This document shows positions 34,037 to 45,370 of a stretch of 55,720 nucleotides of DNA, piece by piece. Where the stretch lies: positions 1 through 55,720 of the forward strand of contig NZ_JABAFY010000015.1 in assembly GCF_012843875.1 (NCBI RefSeq). The letters run 5' to 3'. A program made the translations under genes and the position numbers. Within the stretch, counting starts at the first letter, position 1, and each line of letters starts with the position of its first letter. The DNA comes from Desulfovibrio piger. GTDB taxonomy: Bacteria; Desulfobacterota; Desulfovibrionia; Desulfovibrionales; Desulfovibrionaceae. Under the pieces are notes generated by a model. That model was not told the DNA's origin. It was given only the letters and a program-made list of their open reading frames with translations, and made no database searches.

Positions 34037-36550
34037 ATGACGCAAGATCGTTATTCCCCGCAGGACATCGAACAGAAATGGCAGGAGCGCTGGCAGCAGC
34101 AGGATGCCTTTGCCTGCGACCATCACAGCGACAAACCCAAGTATTACGTGCTGGAGATGTTCCCCTACCCCTCGGGCAACATCCACATGGGCCATGTGCG
34201 CAACTATTCCATCGGTGACGTGGTGGCCCGCTGCAAGCGCATGCAGGGCTTCAACGTGCTGCATCCCATGGGCTGGGACGCCTTCGGCCTGCCCGCGGAA
34301 AATGCCGCCATCAAGCACAACACCCATCCGGCCAAGTGGACCTATGCCAACATAGACAACATGCGCGCGCAGCTGCGCCGTCTGGGCTATTCCTATGACT
34401 GGTCCCGCGAAGTGGCCACCTGCCGCCCCGAGTACTACTGCTGGGAGCAGAGCTTCTTCCTGCGCCTGCTGGAAAAGGGCCTGGTCTACCGCAAGAAGGC
34501 GCCCCAGAACTGGTGCCCCTCCTGCCACACCGTGCTGGCCAACGAACAGGTCATCGACGGCCTGTGCTGGCGCTGCGACAGCCATGTGGAACAGAAGGAC
34601 CTGACCCAGTGGTTCCTGCGCATCACCGCCTATGGTGACGAACTGCTGCAGGACCTGCAGAAGCTGGAAGGCGGCTGGCCCGACCGCGTGCTCTCCATGC
34701 AGCGCAACTGGATCGGCAAGTCCACCGGTGCGGCCGTGCGCTTCGGCCTGCCCGCTCCCCTGGACGGCGTCGACCATCTGGAAGTCTTCACCACCCGTCC
34801 CGACACCGTGTTCGGCGTGACCTTCCTGACCCTGGCCCCCGAACATCCGCTGGTGGAAAAGCTCATCGAAGGCTACGAAAAGGCCGACGAAGTGCGCGCC
34901 TTCGTGACCCGCATCCGCAACATGGACCGTCTGGAGCGCCAGTCCGACAATCTGGAAAAAGAAGGCATCTTCACCGGCGCCTATGTGATCCATCCCTTCA
35001 CCGGCCAGCAGGTGCCCGTGTGGCTGGGCAACTTCGTCCTGGCCGACTACGGTACCGGCGCCGTCATGGGCGTGCCCGCCCACGACCAGCGTGACTTCGA
35101 ATTCGCCCGCAAGTATGGCCTGCCCGTCAAGGTGGTCATCAGCCCCGAAGGCGAGGTCCTCGACCCCGCCACCATGGAAGCCGCCTTCACCACCGAAGGC
35201 GTGATGGTCAATTCCGGCGACTTCGACGGCATGCCCAACACCGACGGCAAGAAGGCCGTGGCCGAACGTCTGGAAAAGGAAGGCAAGGGCAAGGCCACCA
35301 CGCAGTTCCGCCTGCGTGACTGGAACATCTCGCGCCAGCGTTACTGGGGCGCCCCCATCCCGGTCATCTACTGCGACAAGTGCGGCGTGGTGCCCGAGAA
35401 GGAAGGGAACCTGCCCGTGCTCCTGCCCCTGGATGCCCATGTGCGTGAAGACGGCCGCTCTCCCCTGCCCGAGACCGACTCCTTCGTGCGCTGCACCTGC
35501 CCCGTCTGCGGTGGCGAGGCCCGTCGCGAGACCGATACCCTGGACACCTTCGTGGAGTCCTCCTGGTACTTCGCCCGCTACACCGGCGCCCGCAATACCG
35601 AGAGCGCCTTCGATATGGACGCCCTCAAGTACTGGCTGCCCGTGGACCAGTACATCGGCGGTGTGGAACACGCCATCCTGCACCTGCTCTACGCCCGCTT
35701 CTTCACCAAGGTCCTGCGCGACCTGGGTTTCTACCCCGAAGGCCTGGACGAGCCCTTCACCAACCTGCTCACCCAGGGCATGGTGCTCAAGGACGGCAGC
35801 AAGATGTCCAAGTCCAAGGGCAATGTGGTGGACCCCACGGCCATGATCGCCAAGTACGGCGCGGACACCGTGCGTCTGTTCTGCCTCTTCGCCGCGCCGC
35901 CGGAGCGTGACTTCGACTGGTCCGACAGCGGCATCGAAGGCTCCTCGCGCTTCCTGCACCGCGTCTGGCGTCTGTTCATGGACGAGGCCGAGCGCCTGTC
36001 CGCGGTCAAGGCCTGCGGCGCCGGTGCCGACGACGTGACCACGCCCGAAGCCCGCGACCTGCGCCGCCGCGAACACCTGACGGTCAAGAAGGTCACCGAG
36101 GACATGGGCAACCGCTTCCAGTTCAACACCGCCATCTCCGCGGTCATGGAACTGGTCAACGCCATGTACCTGTCCCGTGAAAAGCTGGGCAAGAGCGACG
36201 CCGAGAACCGCGTCTTCTCTTCGGCCATGGCCACGGTGCTGACCCTGCTCTCGCCCATCACCCCGCACCTGTGCGAGGAACTGTGGCAGCGCATGGGCCA
36301 CACCTCTTCCCTGCAGGAAGAAGCCTGGCCCGTGTGCGAGGAAAGCGCCCTGGTGCAGGATACCGTCACCATCGCCCTGCAGGTCAACGGCAAGCTGCGC
36401 GGTACCATCGAAGTGCCCGCCGGTGCCGACAAGGCCCGGATGGAAGAAGTGGCCCTGGCCGACGCCGCCGTGCAGCGTCACACCAGCGGCCTGACCATCC
36501 GCAAGGTCGTGGTGGTGCCCGGCAAGCTGGTCAACGTGGTGGCCAACTAG
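34037..36550 (+). CDS. leuS: Leucyl-tRNA synthetase
   Basis: An 837-residue class Ia synthetase that charges tRNA-Leu. The HIGH motif is HMGH (residues 50-53) within [16 protein letters not shown], and KMSKS is at 589-593 in [13 protein letters not shown]. The CP1 editing domain has [13 protein letters not shown] near residue 252 and the conserved [13 protein letters not shown] near 345. A zinc-type Cys set occurs in [18 protein letters not shown]. Length is normal. A stem-loop with T tract follows, before holA. Confidence 0.97.
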   Translation: MTQDRYSPQDIEQKWQERWQQQDAFACDHHSDKPKYYVLEMFPYPSGNIHMGHVRNYSIGDVVARCKRMQGFNVLHPMGWDAFGLPAENAAIKHNTHPAKWTYANIDNMRAQLRRLGYSYDWSREVATCRPEYYCWEQSFFLRLLEKGLVYRKKAPQNWCPSCHTVLANEQVIDGLCWRCDSHVEQKDLTQWFLRITAYGDELLQDLQKLEGGWPDRVLSMQRNWIGKSTGAAVRFGLPAPLDGVDHLEVFTTRPDTVFGVTFLTLAPEHPLVEKLIEGYEKADEVRAFVTRIRNMDRLERQSDNLEKEGIFTGAYVIHPFTGQQVPVWLGNFVLADYGTGAVMGVPAHDQRDFEFARKYGLPVKVVISPEGEVLDPATMEAAFTTEGVMVNSGDFDGMPNTDGKKAVAERLEKEGKGKATTQFRLRDWNISRQRYWGAPIPVIYCDKCGVVPEKEGNLPVLLPLDAHVREDGRSPLPETDSFVRCTCPVCGGEARRETDTLDTFVESSWYFARYTGARNTESAFDMDALKYWLPVDQYIGGVEHAILHLLYARFFTKVLRDLGFYPEGLDEPFTNLLTQGMVLKDGSKMSKSKGNVVDPTAMIAKYGADTVRLFCLFAAPPERDFDWSDSGIEGSSRFLHRVWRLFMDEAERLSAVKACGAGADDVTTPEARDLRRREHLTVKKVTEDMGNRFQFNTAISAVMELVNAMYLSREKLGKSDAENRVFSSAMATVLTLLSPITPHLCEELWQRMGHTSSLQEEAWPVCEESALVQDTVTIALQVNGKLRGTIEVPAGADKARMEEVALADAAVQRHTSGLTIRKVVVVPGKLVNVVAN

Positions 36551-36603
36551 CCCGCAGGGAGCCCCGCTCCGCAATACCGAACTGAACCGTTGCGGGGGAA
36601 GAA

Positions 36604-36630
36604 GGCCCGGACATGCCGTCCGCCTTTTTT
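36604..36630 (+). terminator. Probable terminator after leuS
   Basis: GGC-GGAC stem pairing with GTCC-GCC, loop ATGCC, two-base bulge, then six T. It is nested in a wider inverted repeat GTTGCGGGG/CCCCGCAAC. holA begins 40 bases on, so read-through is likely. Confidence 0.5.
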
Positions 36631-36670
36631 CCCCGCAACGTCGTTTTCCATCCCGAACCCAGGACGTACC

Positions 36671-37657
36671 ATGCCCAGACCCGGTTTTTCCTTTCTCGTC
36701 TGCCCGGACAGCCGCCTTTTGCAGGCCCGTCTGGAAGCCCTTGTGAGCGCCCAGGGCGACAGCGGCCGCTGGGAACGGCACGTCCACTGGGGGGACGAGG
36801 AGCCTTCGCCGCGCTTCTGGGAACAGCTCACCCTCCAGGGGCTGTTCGGTACGCCGCGCCTGCTGGTGGTGCGTCAGGCCCATCTCTGGCCCGCCGCGGT
36901 CTGGAAAAAGATCTCCGCCGCTCTGGCCCGGCCCTCGGAACAGTGCTGGCCTTTCTTCTGCCTGGAAGTAGCCTGGGAAAAAGGCCAGCCCAAGATCCCG
37001 GCCCACATCGCCAAGCTGCGCTGCCTGGGCTTTGCCGACCAGCAGGGCTGGATCTGGCGCAGCGAAGGCCTGAGCGAGCGCAGCATCAAGAAATATGTCC
37101 GCGACCGCGCCCAGGCCCTGGGCATCCCCTTCGAGGCCGACGCCTTCGAACAGTTCTGCACCTCCGTGCCCCCCGATGCCCAGGCCGTGGAGAACGAACT
37201 GGAAAAACTCCTGCTCCTGCGCCCGGCGGATGACGGGCAGGCCATGCCCTGGTCCGTCACCACGGACATGCTGGCCACCAGCTCCTGGGCCCCGGAATGC
37301 AATATCTTCGCCTGCATCCGCCATATGGAAGCCGGCAACCTGGCCGCTGTCTGGAAAGAGCTGGCCCGGGGCCGCAAGGACGTGGAAGGCCTGCTCTTCC
37401 CCCTGCTCTCCCTGCTGGCCCGCGAGTTCCGCCAGCTCTGGCAGGCCTGCGCGGGCGAGAAGGTCCGCTTCCATCCCTCCGAAGCCAACGCCAAGCAACA
37501 GCTGGCACGCCGTCTGGGCCCCGCCGCCCTGGCCCGCTGCCTGGGCATGATCATGGACGCCGAGCTGGCCATCAAGAGCGGCCGCTGCACGCCTGAGCAA
37601 AGCCTGGACAAGCTGGCCACCGATCTTGTGGCCCTCTTCGCCGCTGCCCGGCGCTAG
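36671..37657 (+). CDS. holA: DNA polymerase III delta subunit
   Basis: A 328-residue clamp-loader subunit that opens the beta clamp. It shows the HolA pattern: an N-terminal sensor-like domain (FSFLVCPDSRLLQARLEAL, then LFGTPRLLVVRQAHLW), WRSEGLSERSIKKYVRDRAQALG near residue 130, and a C-terminal helical collar with LLFPLLSLLAREFRQLW near residue 240 and NAKQQLARRLGPAALARCL near 275. No P-loop is expected in delta. AGGA is before the ATG. The leuS-holA order is as in other Desulfovibrio. Confidence 0.87.
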   Translation: MPRPGFSFLVCPDSRLLQARLEALVSAQGDSGRWERHVHWGDEEPSPRFWEQLTLQGLFGTPRLLVVRQAHLWPAAVWKKISAALARPSEQCWPFFCLEVAWEKGQPKIPAHIAKLRCLGFADQQGWIWRSEGLSERSIKKYVRDRAQALGIPFEADAFEQFCTSVPPDAQAVENELEKLLLLRPADDGQAMPWSVTTDMLATSSWAPECNIFACIRHMEAGNLAAVWKELARGRKDVEGLLFPLLSLLAREFRQLWQACAGEKVRFHPSEANAKQQLARRLGPAALARCLGMIMDAELAIKSGRCTPEQSLDKLATDLVALFAAARR

Positions 37658-37725
37658 GGATTTTTGCAAGTACACTGATTTTTTTGGGGAAGCCCCCTTG
37701 TTCCGCTGTCGCCCGCAGCTTTCTC

Positions 37726-37832
37726 CGTCGCAACGGGCACGGCCCGTGTCGCTTTTATTGGGGGAAGGGAGGGGGACACCTCTCGCGCCGGCAACGACCG
37801 AAGGCGGCCGCAGGCCGTGCCCGTTAGCGACG
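37726..37832. repeat. Long inverted repeat in the holA-radC gap
   Basis: Arms at 37726-37743 (CGTCGC-AACGGGCACGGC) and 37814-37832 (its complement with one extra base), enclosing 70 bases that include GGGGGAAGGGAGGGGG. Similarity of the arms extends a few bases outward. The gap (273 bases) has no gene. It may form a large stem-loop or be part of a dispersed element. Confidence 0.6.
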
Positions 37833-37930
37833 AAGGAGCCTTACGGGCATCGACAGCAGAGATGAGGGGCCCCCTCCCCTCAATGAATCTCTTTTCTGCC
37901 CCTTGCGCTTGCCAAAAAGCATCTTACCTT

Positions 37931-38623
37931 ATGACCGCAATGCCTGTATCCTCTGCCTCTCCCCATAGCGGCCACCGCAGCCGCCTGCGTCAACGACTGG
38001 CTCGCGAGCCTCTGGCTGTGGCCGATTATGAGATCCTGGAACTGTTGCTGGGCTACGGGCAGCCGCGCAAGGATACCAAACCGCTGGCCCGGGAACTGCT
38101 GCTGCGCTTCCACAATATCCGCGGCGTGCTGGACGCTCCGCCGGAACAGCTGCTGGCCGTGCCGGGTTTCGGCCCCGGCCTGCTCTCCATGTGGCAGGTG
38201 CTGCGCGAAGTGCTGGCCCGCCATGCGGCCGCGCCCCTGTTGCAGGGGGTGGAAGTGGCAACGCCCCAGGCAGTGGCCGAGATGGCCCGGGCCCGTCTGG
38301 CCGGCAGCCAGCAGGAAGAATGCTGGCTGGCCATGGTCAATGCGGGTAACCGCCTCGTGGCCTGGGAACGCCTGCGCCAGGGCAATGTGGAAAGCGTCCC
38401 TTTGCTGCCCCGCGATGTACTGGAGCCTGCCCTGCGCTACAAGGCCAGCGGCATCATCCTGGTGCACAACCATCCGGGCGGCCAGACCCGGCCCTCCCAG
38501 CCCGACCTCATCTTCACCAATACCGTGCGGGAGCTGGCCGTCAACATGGGGCTGCGTTTTCTGGACCATGTGATCGTCACCGATAATGGCTGCTACAGCA
38601 TCTGCCAGTGCAGACACCTGTAA
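37931..38623 (+). CDS. radC: RadC family JAB-domain protein
   Basis: A 230-residue protein with an N-terminal helix-hairpin-helix part (LLAVPGFGPGLLSMWQVL) and a C-terminal JAB/MPN domain with the full metal motif VHNHPGGQTRPSQPD. Despite the name, a direct role in DNA repair is not established, and related proteins act in DNA uptake or on mobile elements. The ATG at 37931 gives the usual length; ATGs at 37883 and 37940 are possible and none has a good Shine-Dalgarno site. lon follows after 17 bases, so they are probably cotranscribed. Confidence 0.9.
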   Translation: MTAMPVSSASPHSGHRSRLRQRLAREPLAVADYEILELLLGYGQPRKDTKPLARELLLRFHNIRGVLDAPPEQLLAVPGFGPGLLSMWQVLREVLARHAAAPLLQGVEVATPQAVAEMARARLAGSQQEECWLAMVNAGNRLVAWERLRQGNVESVPLLPRDVLEPALRYKASGIILVHNHPGGQTRPSQPDLIFTNTVRELAVNMGLRFLDHVIVTDNGCYSICQCRHL

Positions 38624-38640
38624 GCAGTCCGGGAGTATAT

Positions 38641-41148
<2,508 letters not shown>

Positions 41149-41183
41149 CGCCGCTGTCGCCCCTGCAAGGCGGTGACGCGGAT

Positions 41184-41219
41184 GGCCCGGGACGACATGG
41201 CGTTGCCCCGGGCCTTTTT
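41184..41219 (+). terminator. Intrinsic terminator after lon
   Basis: GGCCCGGG/CCCGGGCC 8-bp stem followed by five T, 36 bases past the stop. Confidence 0.88.
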
Positions 41220-41249
41220 GCTTTGCCCAGCCGCACACAGGACAAGGAT

Positions 41250-42098
41250 ATGACCCTTCAGGAACTGCTGACCTCGCTGACCCGCGACCTGCACGCCGCA
41301 GGCACAGATGCCCCCGCGCTGGAGGCCCGCCTGCTGGCAGGCCATGTGCTGCACCTTGACCGCATCGGCCTGATGCTGGCCATGCCCTCCCCTGTGGCGG
41401 ACGACGCAGCCGCCGCCATCCGCGCCCTGACCGCCCGCCGCTGCGCCGGTGAACCGCTGGCCCACATCACCGGGCGGCGCGAGTTCTTCGGCCGCGATTT
41501 CGAGGTCAGTCCGCAGACACTCATCCCCCGGCCGGAGACCGAGCTGCTGCTGGAGATCGTGCTGCGGGAATGCGAAGGGCACAGGGACGTGCGCTTTGCG
41601 GATCTGGGCACGGGCACGGGCTGCATCGGCATCACGCTGGCTCTGGAGCTGCCGCACAGCCGGGGCCTGCTGCTGGAATACAGCGCCGGGGCCCTGCCCG
41701 TGGCGGCCCGCAACATCCGCAGCCTGCAGGCCGCTGACCGTCTGGCCCTGGTACGGGGGGACATGTTCACGCCGCCGCTGTTGCCGCAGGGGCTGGACGT
41801 GCTGGTCAGTAATCCGCCCTACATCGCCGCTGCGGAAGAAGACGAGGTCATGGCGGAAGTCCTGCATCACGAGCCGCACAGCGCGCTCTTTTCCGAGCAG
41901 GACGGTCTGCGCCACCTGCACGCCGTCATCCGTTCCGGACAGCAGGCCCTGAAACCGGGCGGCCTTATCGCCATGGAACACGGTTACCGCCAGGGCGAGG
42001 CCGTGCGCCGTCTGCTGATGGAGGCCGGTTACGGCGCGCCCCGCACCGAGCAGGATCTGGCCGGTCTGGACCGCTGCACCTGGGCCCGCCGGGACTGA
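41250..42098 (+). CDS. prmC: Release factor glutamine methyltransferase
   Basis: A 282-residue SAM-dependent enzyme that methylates the Gln of the GGQ motif in RF1 and RF2. It shows the catalytic VSNPPYIAA (NPPY at 188-191), the SAM motif FADLGTGTGCIGITLALEL near residue 112 and the N-terminal helical domain with PLAHITGRREFFGRDF near 70. In motif I-post the usual DIS-type acidic residue is replaced in LLLEYSAGALPVAARN by Glu-Tyr-Ser. AAGGAT precedes the ATG. prfA, its common partner, is not in the window. Confidence 0.9.
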   Translation: MTLQELLTSLTRDLHAAGTDAPALEARLLAGHVLHLDRIGLMLAMPSPVADDAAAAIRALTARRCAGEPLAHITGRREFFGRDFEVSPQTLIPRPETELLLEIVLRECEGHRDVRFADLGTGTGCIGITLALELPHSRGLLLEYSAGALPVAARNIRSLQAADRLALVRGDMFTPPLLPQGLDVLVSNPPYIAAAEEDEVMAEVLHHEPHSALFSEQDGLRHLHAVIRSGQQALKPGGLIAMEHGYRQGEAVRRLLMEAGYGAPRTEQDLAGLDRCTWARRD

Positions 42099-42431
42099 TC
42101 CGCCGGAGGAACCAGCAGCAGCGGGCGTCCCTGCCCTCCCGCATCGGCAGGGCACTGCCAAGGGGCACCGCCGCTCCCCTTGCTGCACACGCCATCGCCG
42201 CCGGCGAGGTCTGCGATGTGCCGCCCATGAGCTGCACACATCTTGATAAAATTTTTTCGGCTCCTCTCCCCGCAGCGACCCTGTACGGAAAGGACGGGGC
42301 AGCCCTCCGGCACTCCGTATCTTCCGCCGGGCACGTCGAGCGCGCCGAGGCCGGGCACGGCGAAAAAATTTCCCTCTTCCCGGCTAGGCCCGGAAGGCAC
42401 TCTTTGCTATAGCAAGGCAAAGGTGTTCGTC
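42099..42431. other. Intergenic gap between prmC and a Cys-rich protein
   Basis: 333 bases with no supported gene. A TGCCCT/AGGGCA hairpin lies near 42140-42165 without a T tract. An AT-rich stretch near 42241-42260 and TATAGC near 42409 may belong to a promoter of the next gene, but no clean -35/-10 pair is seen. Confidence 0.45.
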
Positions 42432-42896
42432 ATGGGAAGATACGCAGACCCTACGGAAAAAGCCATCCGCTGCCCGCTCAAGGGGCATCAGCGGCCCCTG
42501 CTGGCCTGTCTGGCCTGCCGGCATTTCCCCTGTCGCGCCATGACGGAAGAACGGCTGGCCCTGTTGCGCACGTCGCCCTTTGTCCAGCTGGATACGAAAA
42601 ACTCAAAACTGCTGCCACGGAGGCACGTCATGTATATTTTCAGGATGACTTCTGGAGAACTGCGGGACGCTCCCGAAGATTTCAGCCCCGATGCCCCGGA
42701 CTTCGAACAGCTGGCCGATGTGGAAGAAGTGCTGGTCATCGGCAAGGTGCTGGTCAAGCAGTTGCGCCTGGTGGCCAAGCCCCGGGAAGAGCGCGACCGC
42801 ATCCGGGAACAGCTCTCCACGCCCGACCTGCCTGAAGAAGTGGAAGAAGAAAAACCCCGCCGCAGACGCCGCAGCAGCGTCCGGGACGAGGACTGA
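42432..42896 (+). CDS. Hypothetical Cys-rich acidic protein
   Basis: A 154-residue protein of unknown function. Residues 13-40 carry four Cys with a His between (CPLKGH, LACLACRHFPC), which could bind a metal or an iron-sulfur cluster. The middle is acidic (PEDFSPDAPDFEQLADVEEV). The C-terminus is a charged tail with EEVEEEKPRRRRRSS. No signal peptide or membrane segment. AGGTG stands 7 bases before the ATG. It is a single gene with a good terminator. The composition suggests a small cytosolic regulatory or adaptor protein, but there is no direct evidence. Confidence 0.65.
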   Translation: MGRYADPTEKAIRCPLKGHQRPLLACLACRHFPCRAMTEERLALLRTSPFVQLDTKNSKLLPRRHVMYIFRMTSGELRDAPEDFSPDAPDFEQLADVEEVLVIGKVLVKQLRLVAKPREERDRIREQLSTPDLPEEVEEEKPRRRRRSSVRDED

Positions 42897-42904
42897 TGCC
42901 TTTG

Positions 42905-42931
42905 GGGACTGCATCCGTGCGGTCCCTTTTT
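42905..42931 (+). terminator. Intrinsic terminator after the Cys-rich gene
   Basis: GGGACTGCA/TGCGGTCCC stem with a TCCG loop and five T. Confidence 0.85.
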
Positions 42932-43206
42932 CTTTTTCCCTTGCTGATTTTCCTTTTCGGGATGCAGGTCAATTTTTTCCATCACCGGGATCCGCCAGCC
43001 CCGTCCGCCTTTCGTCCGCCACTGCCAAGGGTACGCGCCCTCCCGGCCCCTGATCCCGGTCTTCCCCGTCCCTGACGGGCTGCATGCCCCTCTCCGGACC
43101 GCAAGAGCAAGGGCGCTCCCATCCGCTCATCCCGGGGCAGGACTTTTCCATAAACGGCAGCCAACAAGCCGGCATCACGCATATTTTTTTGCTCTCCACG
43201 CGATGC

Positions 43207-43224
43207 TTGGGAAATGATTCCCAA
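43207..43224. promoter_or_regulatory. Perfect palindrome, operator candidate
   Basis: TTGGGAA-ATGA-TTCCCAA, 7-bp arms around a 4-base centre, 28 bases before the candidate -35 at 43252. Its AT/GGG content is a little like metal-regulator boxes (Fur type), but it does not match the standard Fur consensus well. Confidence 0.45.
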
Positions 43225-43251
43225 TCAATTCCGGCATGGACATTTTCCGCG

Positions 43252-43281
43252 TTACGGTTTAATGTCGCACATGCATAGATA
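43252..43281 (+). promoter_or_regulatory. Possible promoter of the symporter gene
   Basis: TTACGG, 18 bases, TAGATA. If used it gives a leader of about 270 bases. Confidence 0.3.
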
Positions 43282-43399
43282 AATCGATGACAACCATAGC
43301 GAACAGCGACAGCGCCCCTGCCCGCCGGACACCACCGTACCGGCATCCGTACCGGGCCCGCCCCGGAACGAAAAAAGGACGCGCTGTTTTTTTGGCCCC

Positions 43400-43426
43400 G
43401 TATGGATGCAGATCATTCATCCATAC
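43400..43426. promoter_or_regulatory. Second palindrome: 9-bp arms, 9-base spacer
   Basis: GTATGGATG (43400-43408) and CATCCATAC (43418-43426) are perfect inverted repeats, inside the presumed leader 130 bases before the symporter start. It could be an operator for a dimeric regulator or an RNA hairpin. Confidence 0.5.
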
Positions 43427-43556
43427 ATGAATCTCGCGAAGGTTGCCGGGAACATGACACCATCATTCCATATTCGACATGCCTTGCCAGACGACGGACG
43501 GACACGGGGTTCTCCTGCCGGATGACATGCAGGCCGGATAGCCTGAGGGGGAAACC

Positions 43557-44918
43557 ATGGAAGAATTGACGAAACTTGTCTCCAACATCAACAGCTTCAT
43601 CTGGGGCATGTACTGCCTTATCCCGCTGCTGTGTGGTGTGGGCATATACTTCACCATCCGGCTGAAGTTCATCCAGGTCCGCAAGTTCGGACAGGCCGTG
43701 CGCATGCTCTTCGGTGACCTTTCCCTGAAGGGCAAGCGCGCCGACAAGCACGGCATGAGCTCCTTCCAGTCCGTGGCCACCGCCATCGCCGCCCAGGTGG
43801 GTACCGGCAACCTGGCCGGTGCCGCCACCGCCATCGCCATGGGTGGTCCCGGCGCCATCTTCTGGATGTGGATCGCCGCCTTCTTCGGCATGGCCACCAT
43901 CTTTGCCGAAGCCGTGCTGGCCCAGGTCTACCGCACCCGCGACGACGCCGGCCACATCACCGGCGGCCCCGCCTACTACATCTCCAAAGGTCTCGGCAGC
44001 CACAAGCTGGCCGTGTTCTTCTCGGTCTCCATCATCATCGCCCTGGGTTGCATCGGCAACATGGTGCAGTCCAACTCCATCGCCGACGCCTTCAAGACCG
44101 CTTTTGACGTGCCGCCCCTGGTCATGGGCCTGATCATCGCCGCCTGCGGTGCCTTTGTCTTCTTCGGCGGCATCGGCCGCATCGCTGCCGTGACCGAAAA
44201 GATGGTGCCCCTCATGGCCCTGCTGTATGTCATCGGCGGCCTGTTCGTGGTCCTCAGCAATGCCGACCAGATCATCCCCGCCTTCAAGATGATCTTTGTG
44301 GGCGCCTTCGATCCTTCGGCCGCCACCGGCGGCATCATCGGTGCCGGTGTCAAGGAAGCCATCCGCTACGGTGTGGCCCGCGGCCTGTTCTCCAACGAAG
44401 CCGGTATGGGTTCCACGCCTCACGCCCATGCCGTGGCCAAGGTGCAGTACCCCGCCCAGCAGGGCCTGATGGGTATCGTCAGCGTGTTCATCGATACCTT
44501 CGTCGTGCTCAACATGACCGCCCTGGTCATCTTCGTCACCGGCGCTCTGGACGGTACCACCACCGGTATCGCCCTGACCCAGAAGGCCTTCTCCACCGGT
44601 CTGGGTGCCTTTGGTATCAAGTTCGTGGCCATCTGCCTGCTGTTCTTCGCCTTCTCCACCATCGTGGGCTGGTATTTCTTCGGTGAGCAGAACGTCAAGT
44701 ACCTGTTCGGTACCCGCGGCGTGACCCCCTACCGCGTGGTGGTGATGTGCTTCATCGTCATGGGTTCCCTGCTGCAGGTGAACCTGGTGTGGGAACTGGC
44801 CGACATGTTCAACGGCCTCATGGCCTTCCCCAACCTTATCGCCCTCATCGGTCTGGCCAAGGTCGTGAGCAAGGCCCTGGACGAATTCGAACAGGCCAAC
44901 CTGGCTGACAACAAGTAG
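43557..44918 (+). CDS. Alanine/glycine:cation symporter (AGCS family)
   Basis: A 453-residue inner-membrane transporter with about eleven hydrophobic segments; AGCS proteins import alanine or glycine with sodium or protons. Signature stretches are SSFQSVATAIAAQVGTGNLA near residue 69, GGPGAIFWMWIAAFFGMAT near 96, and GLFSNEAGMGSTPHAHA near 281. FGEQNVKYLFG near 379 is also typical. The start has a G-rich site (GAGGGGG) upstream. It is a single gene with a long regulatory region and its own terminator. Confidence 0.92.
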   Translation: MEELTKLVSNINSFIWGMYCLIPLLCGVGIYFTIRLKFIQVRKFGQAVRMLFGDLSLKGKRADKHGMSSFQSVATAIAAQVGTGNLAGAATAIAMGGPGAIFWMWIAAFFGMATIFAEAVLAQVYRTRDDAGHITGGPAYYISKGLGSHKLAVFFSVSIIIALGCIGNMVQSNSIADAFKTAFDVPPLVMGLIIAACGAFVFFGGIGRIAAVTEKMVPLMALLYVIGGLFVVLSNADQIIPAFKMIFVGAFDPSAATGGIIGAGVKEAIRYGVARGLFSNEAGMGSTPHAHAVAKVQYPAQQGLMGIVSVFIDTFVVLNMTALVIFVTGALDGTTTGIALTQKAFSTGLGAFGIKFVAICLLFFAFSTIVGWYFFGEQNVKYLFGTRGVTPYRVVVMCFIVMGSLLQVNLVWELADMFNGLMAFPNLIALIGLAKVVSKALDEFEQANLADNK

Positions 44919-44936
44919 GGTCCCTGCCTGAAACAA

Positions 44937-44972
44937 AAAGTCCCCTGACCATCGTGGCCAGGGGACTTTTTT
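44937..44972 (+). terminator. Intrinsic terminator after the symporter gene
   Basis: AAAGTCCCCTG/CAGGGGACTTT perfect stem with flanking A and T tracts, probably working in both directions. Confidence 0.92.
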
Positions 44973-45370
44973 CATTTTTTTTCAAGGCCTCGCAGGCAGC
45001 CGCAGGGCCATGCATCAGGGAAAAAAGCGTACGGGAAACAAAGCGTGGTCCCGATGCAGCCATCATGCTTTCAACATACTGCAACAAAAAACAGAAAAAA
45101 CAAATGTAACACTACATAATAATGCCATTTATGGAATTTTTTTTCATCCATCGCACAGGATTTTTTTATAAAATTAGATAAAAAATAAAAAATTTACTCA
45201 CTCTTTTTCTTAATGTATTGCCTTTATGCAGTAAAAAATATCCCCCATATTCCCTGCTTGATTTCACACTATAATAATTATATGCATACCGGACATTTTT
45301 TGATTCTGACCGGCCCTGCCGGGCCGAAACAAAATTTTTCTCCCACCATAGCTTCACGGAGGTATCGAAA
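44973..45370. other. AT-rich intergenic region before purC
   Basis: 398 bases. Bases 45085-45300 are strongly AT-rich with runs of A and T, in sharp contrast to the GC-rich genes on either side. No gene is supported; a minus-strand frame across it runs into purC and has no ribosome site. It holds a perfect TATAAT at 45270 and a GC hairpin CGGCCC/GGGCCG at 45311-45326 before AAAATTTTT, which could act as a leader attenuator. No purine riboswitch core was recognised. Confidence 0.5.
45247..45275 (+). promoter_or_regulatory. Probable purC promoter with consensus -10
   Basis: TATAAT at 45270-45275 is a perfect -10. The hexamer 17 bases before it (ATATTC) is a poor -35, but the surrounding A/T tracts could serve as an UP element. 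Confidence 0.4.

Larger units (their letters stand above)
42932..43556. other. Long upstream region of the alanine/glycine symporter gene
   Basis: 625 bases without a supported gene. It carries two perfect palindromes (listed separately), a weak promoter, an A/T-flanked hairpin near 43372-43396 (AAAAAA...TTTTTTT) and the GGGGG Shine-Dalgarno region before 43557. I looked for a glycine riboswitch core and did not see one. Confidence 0.5.

Noticed and set aside
33041..37675. A 1544-codon open frame on the minus strand opposite ribH, nusB, leuS and holA
   Set aside because: It is a mirror of GC-rich codon use on the plus strand, where stop codons rarely arise on the complement. Its product is His/Gly/Gln-rich low complexity, and the plus strand has well-known genes throughout.
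42932..43556. Glycine riboswitch before the alanine/glycine symporter
   Set aside because: A riboswitch would suit the gene, but I found no tandem aptamer-like conserved core in the leader, only palindromes.
44973..45370. Purine riboswitch or small gene before purC
   Set aside because: No three-way-junction core was recognised, and the only frame of size on the minus strand overlaps the purC start without a ribosome site.
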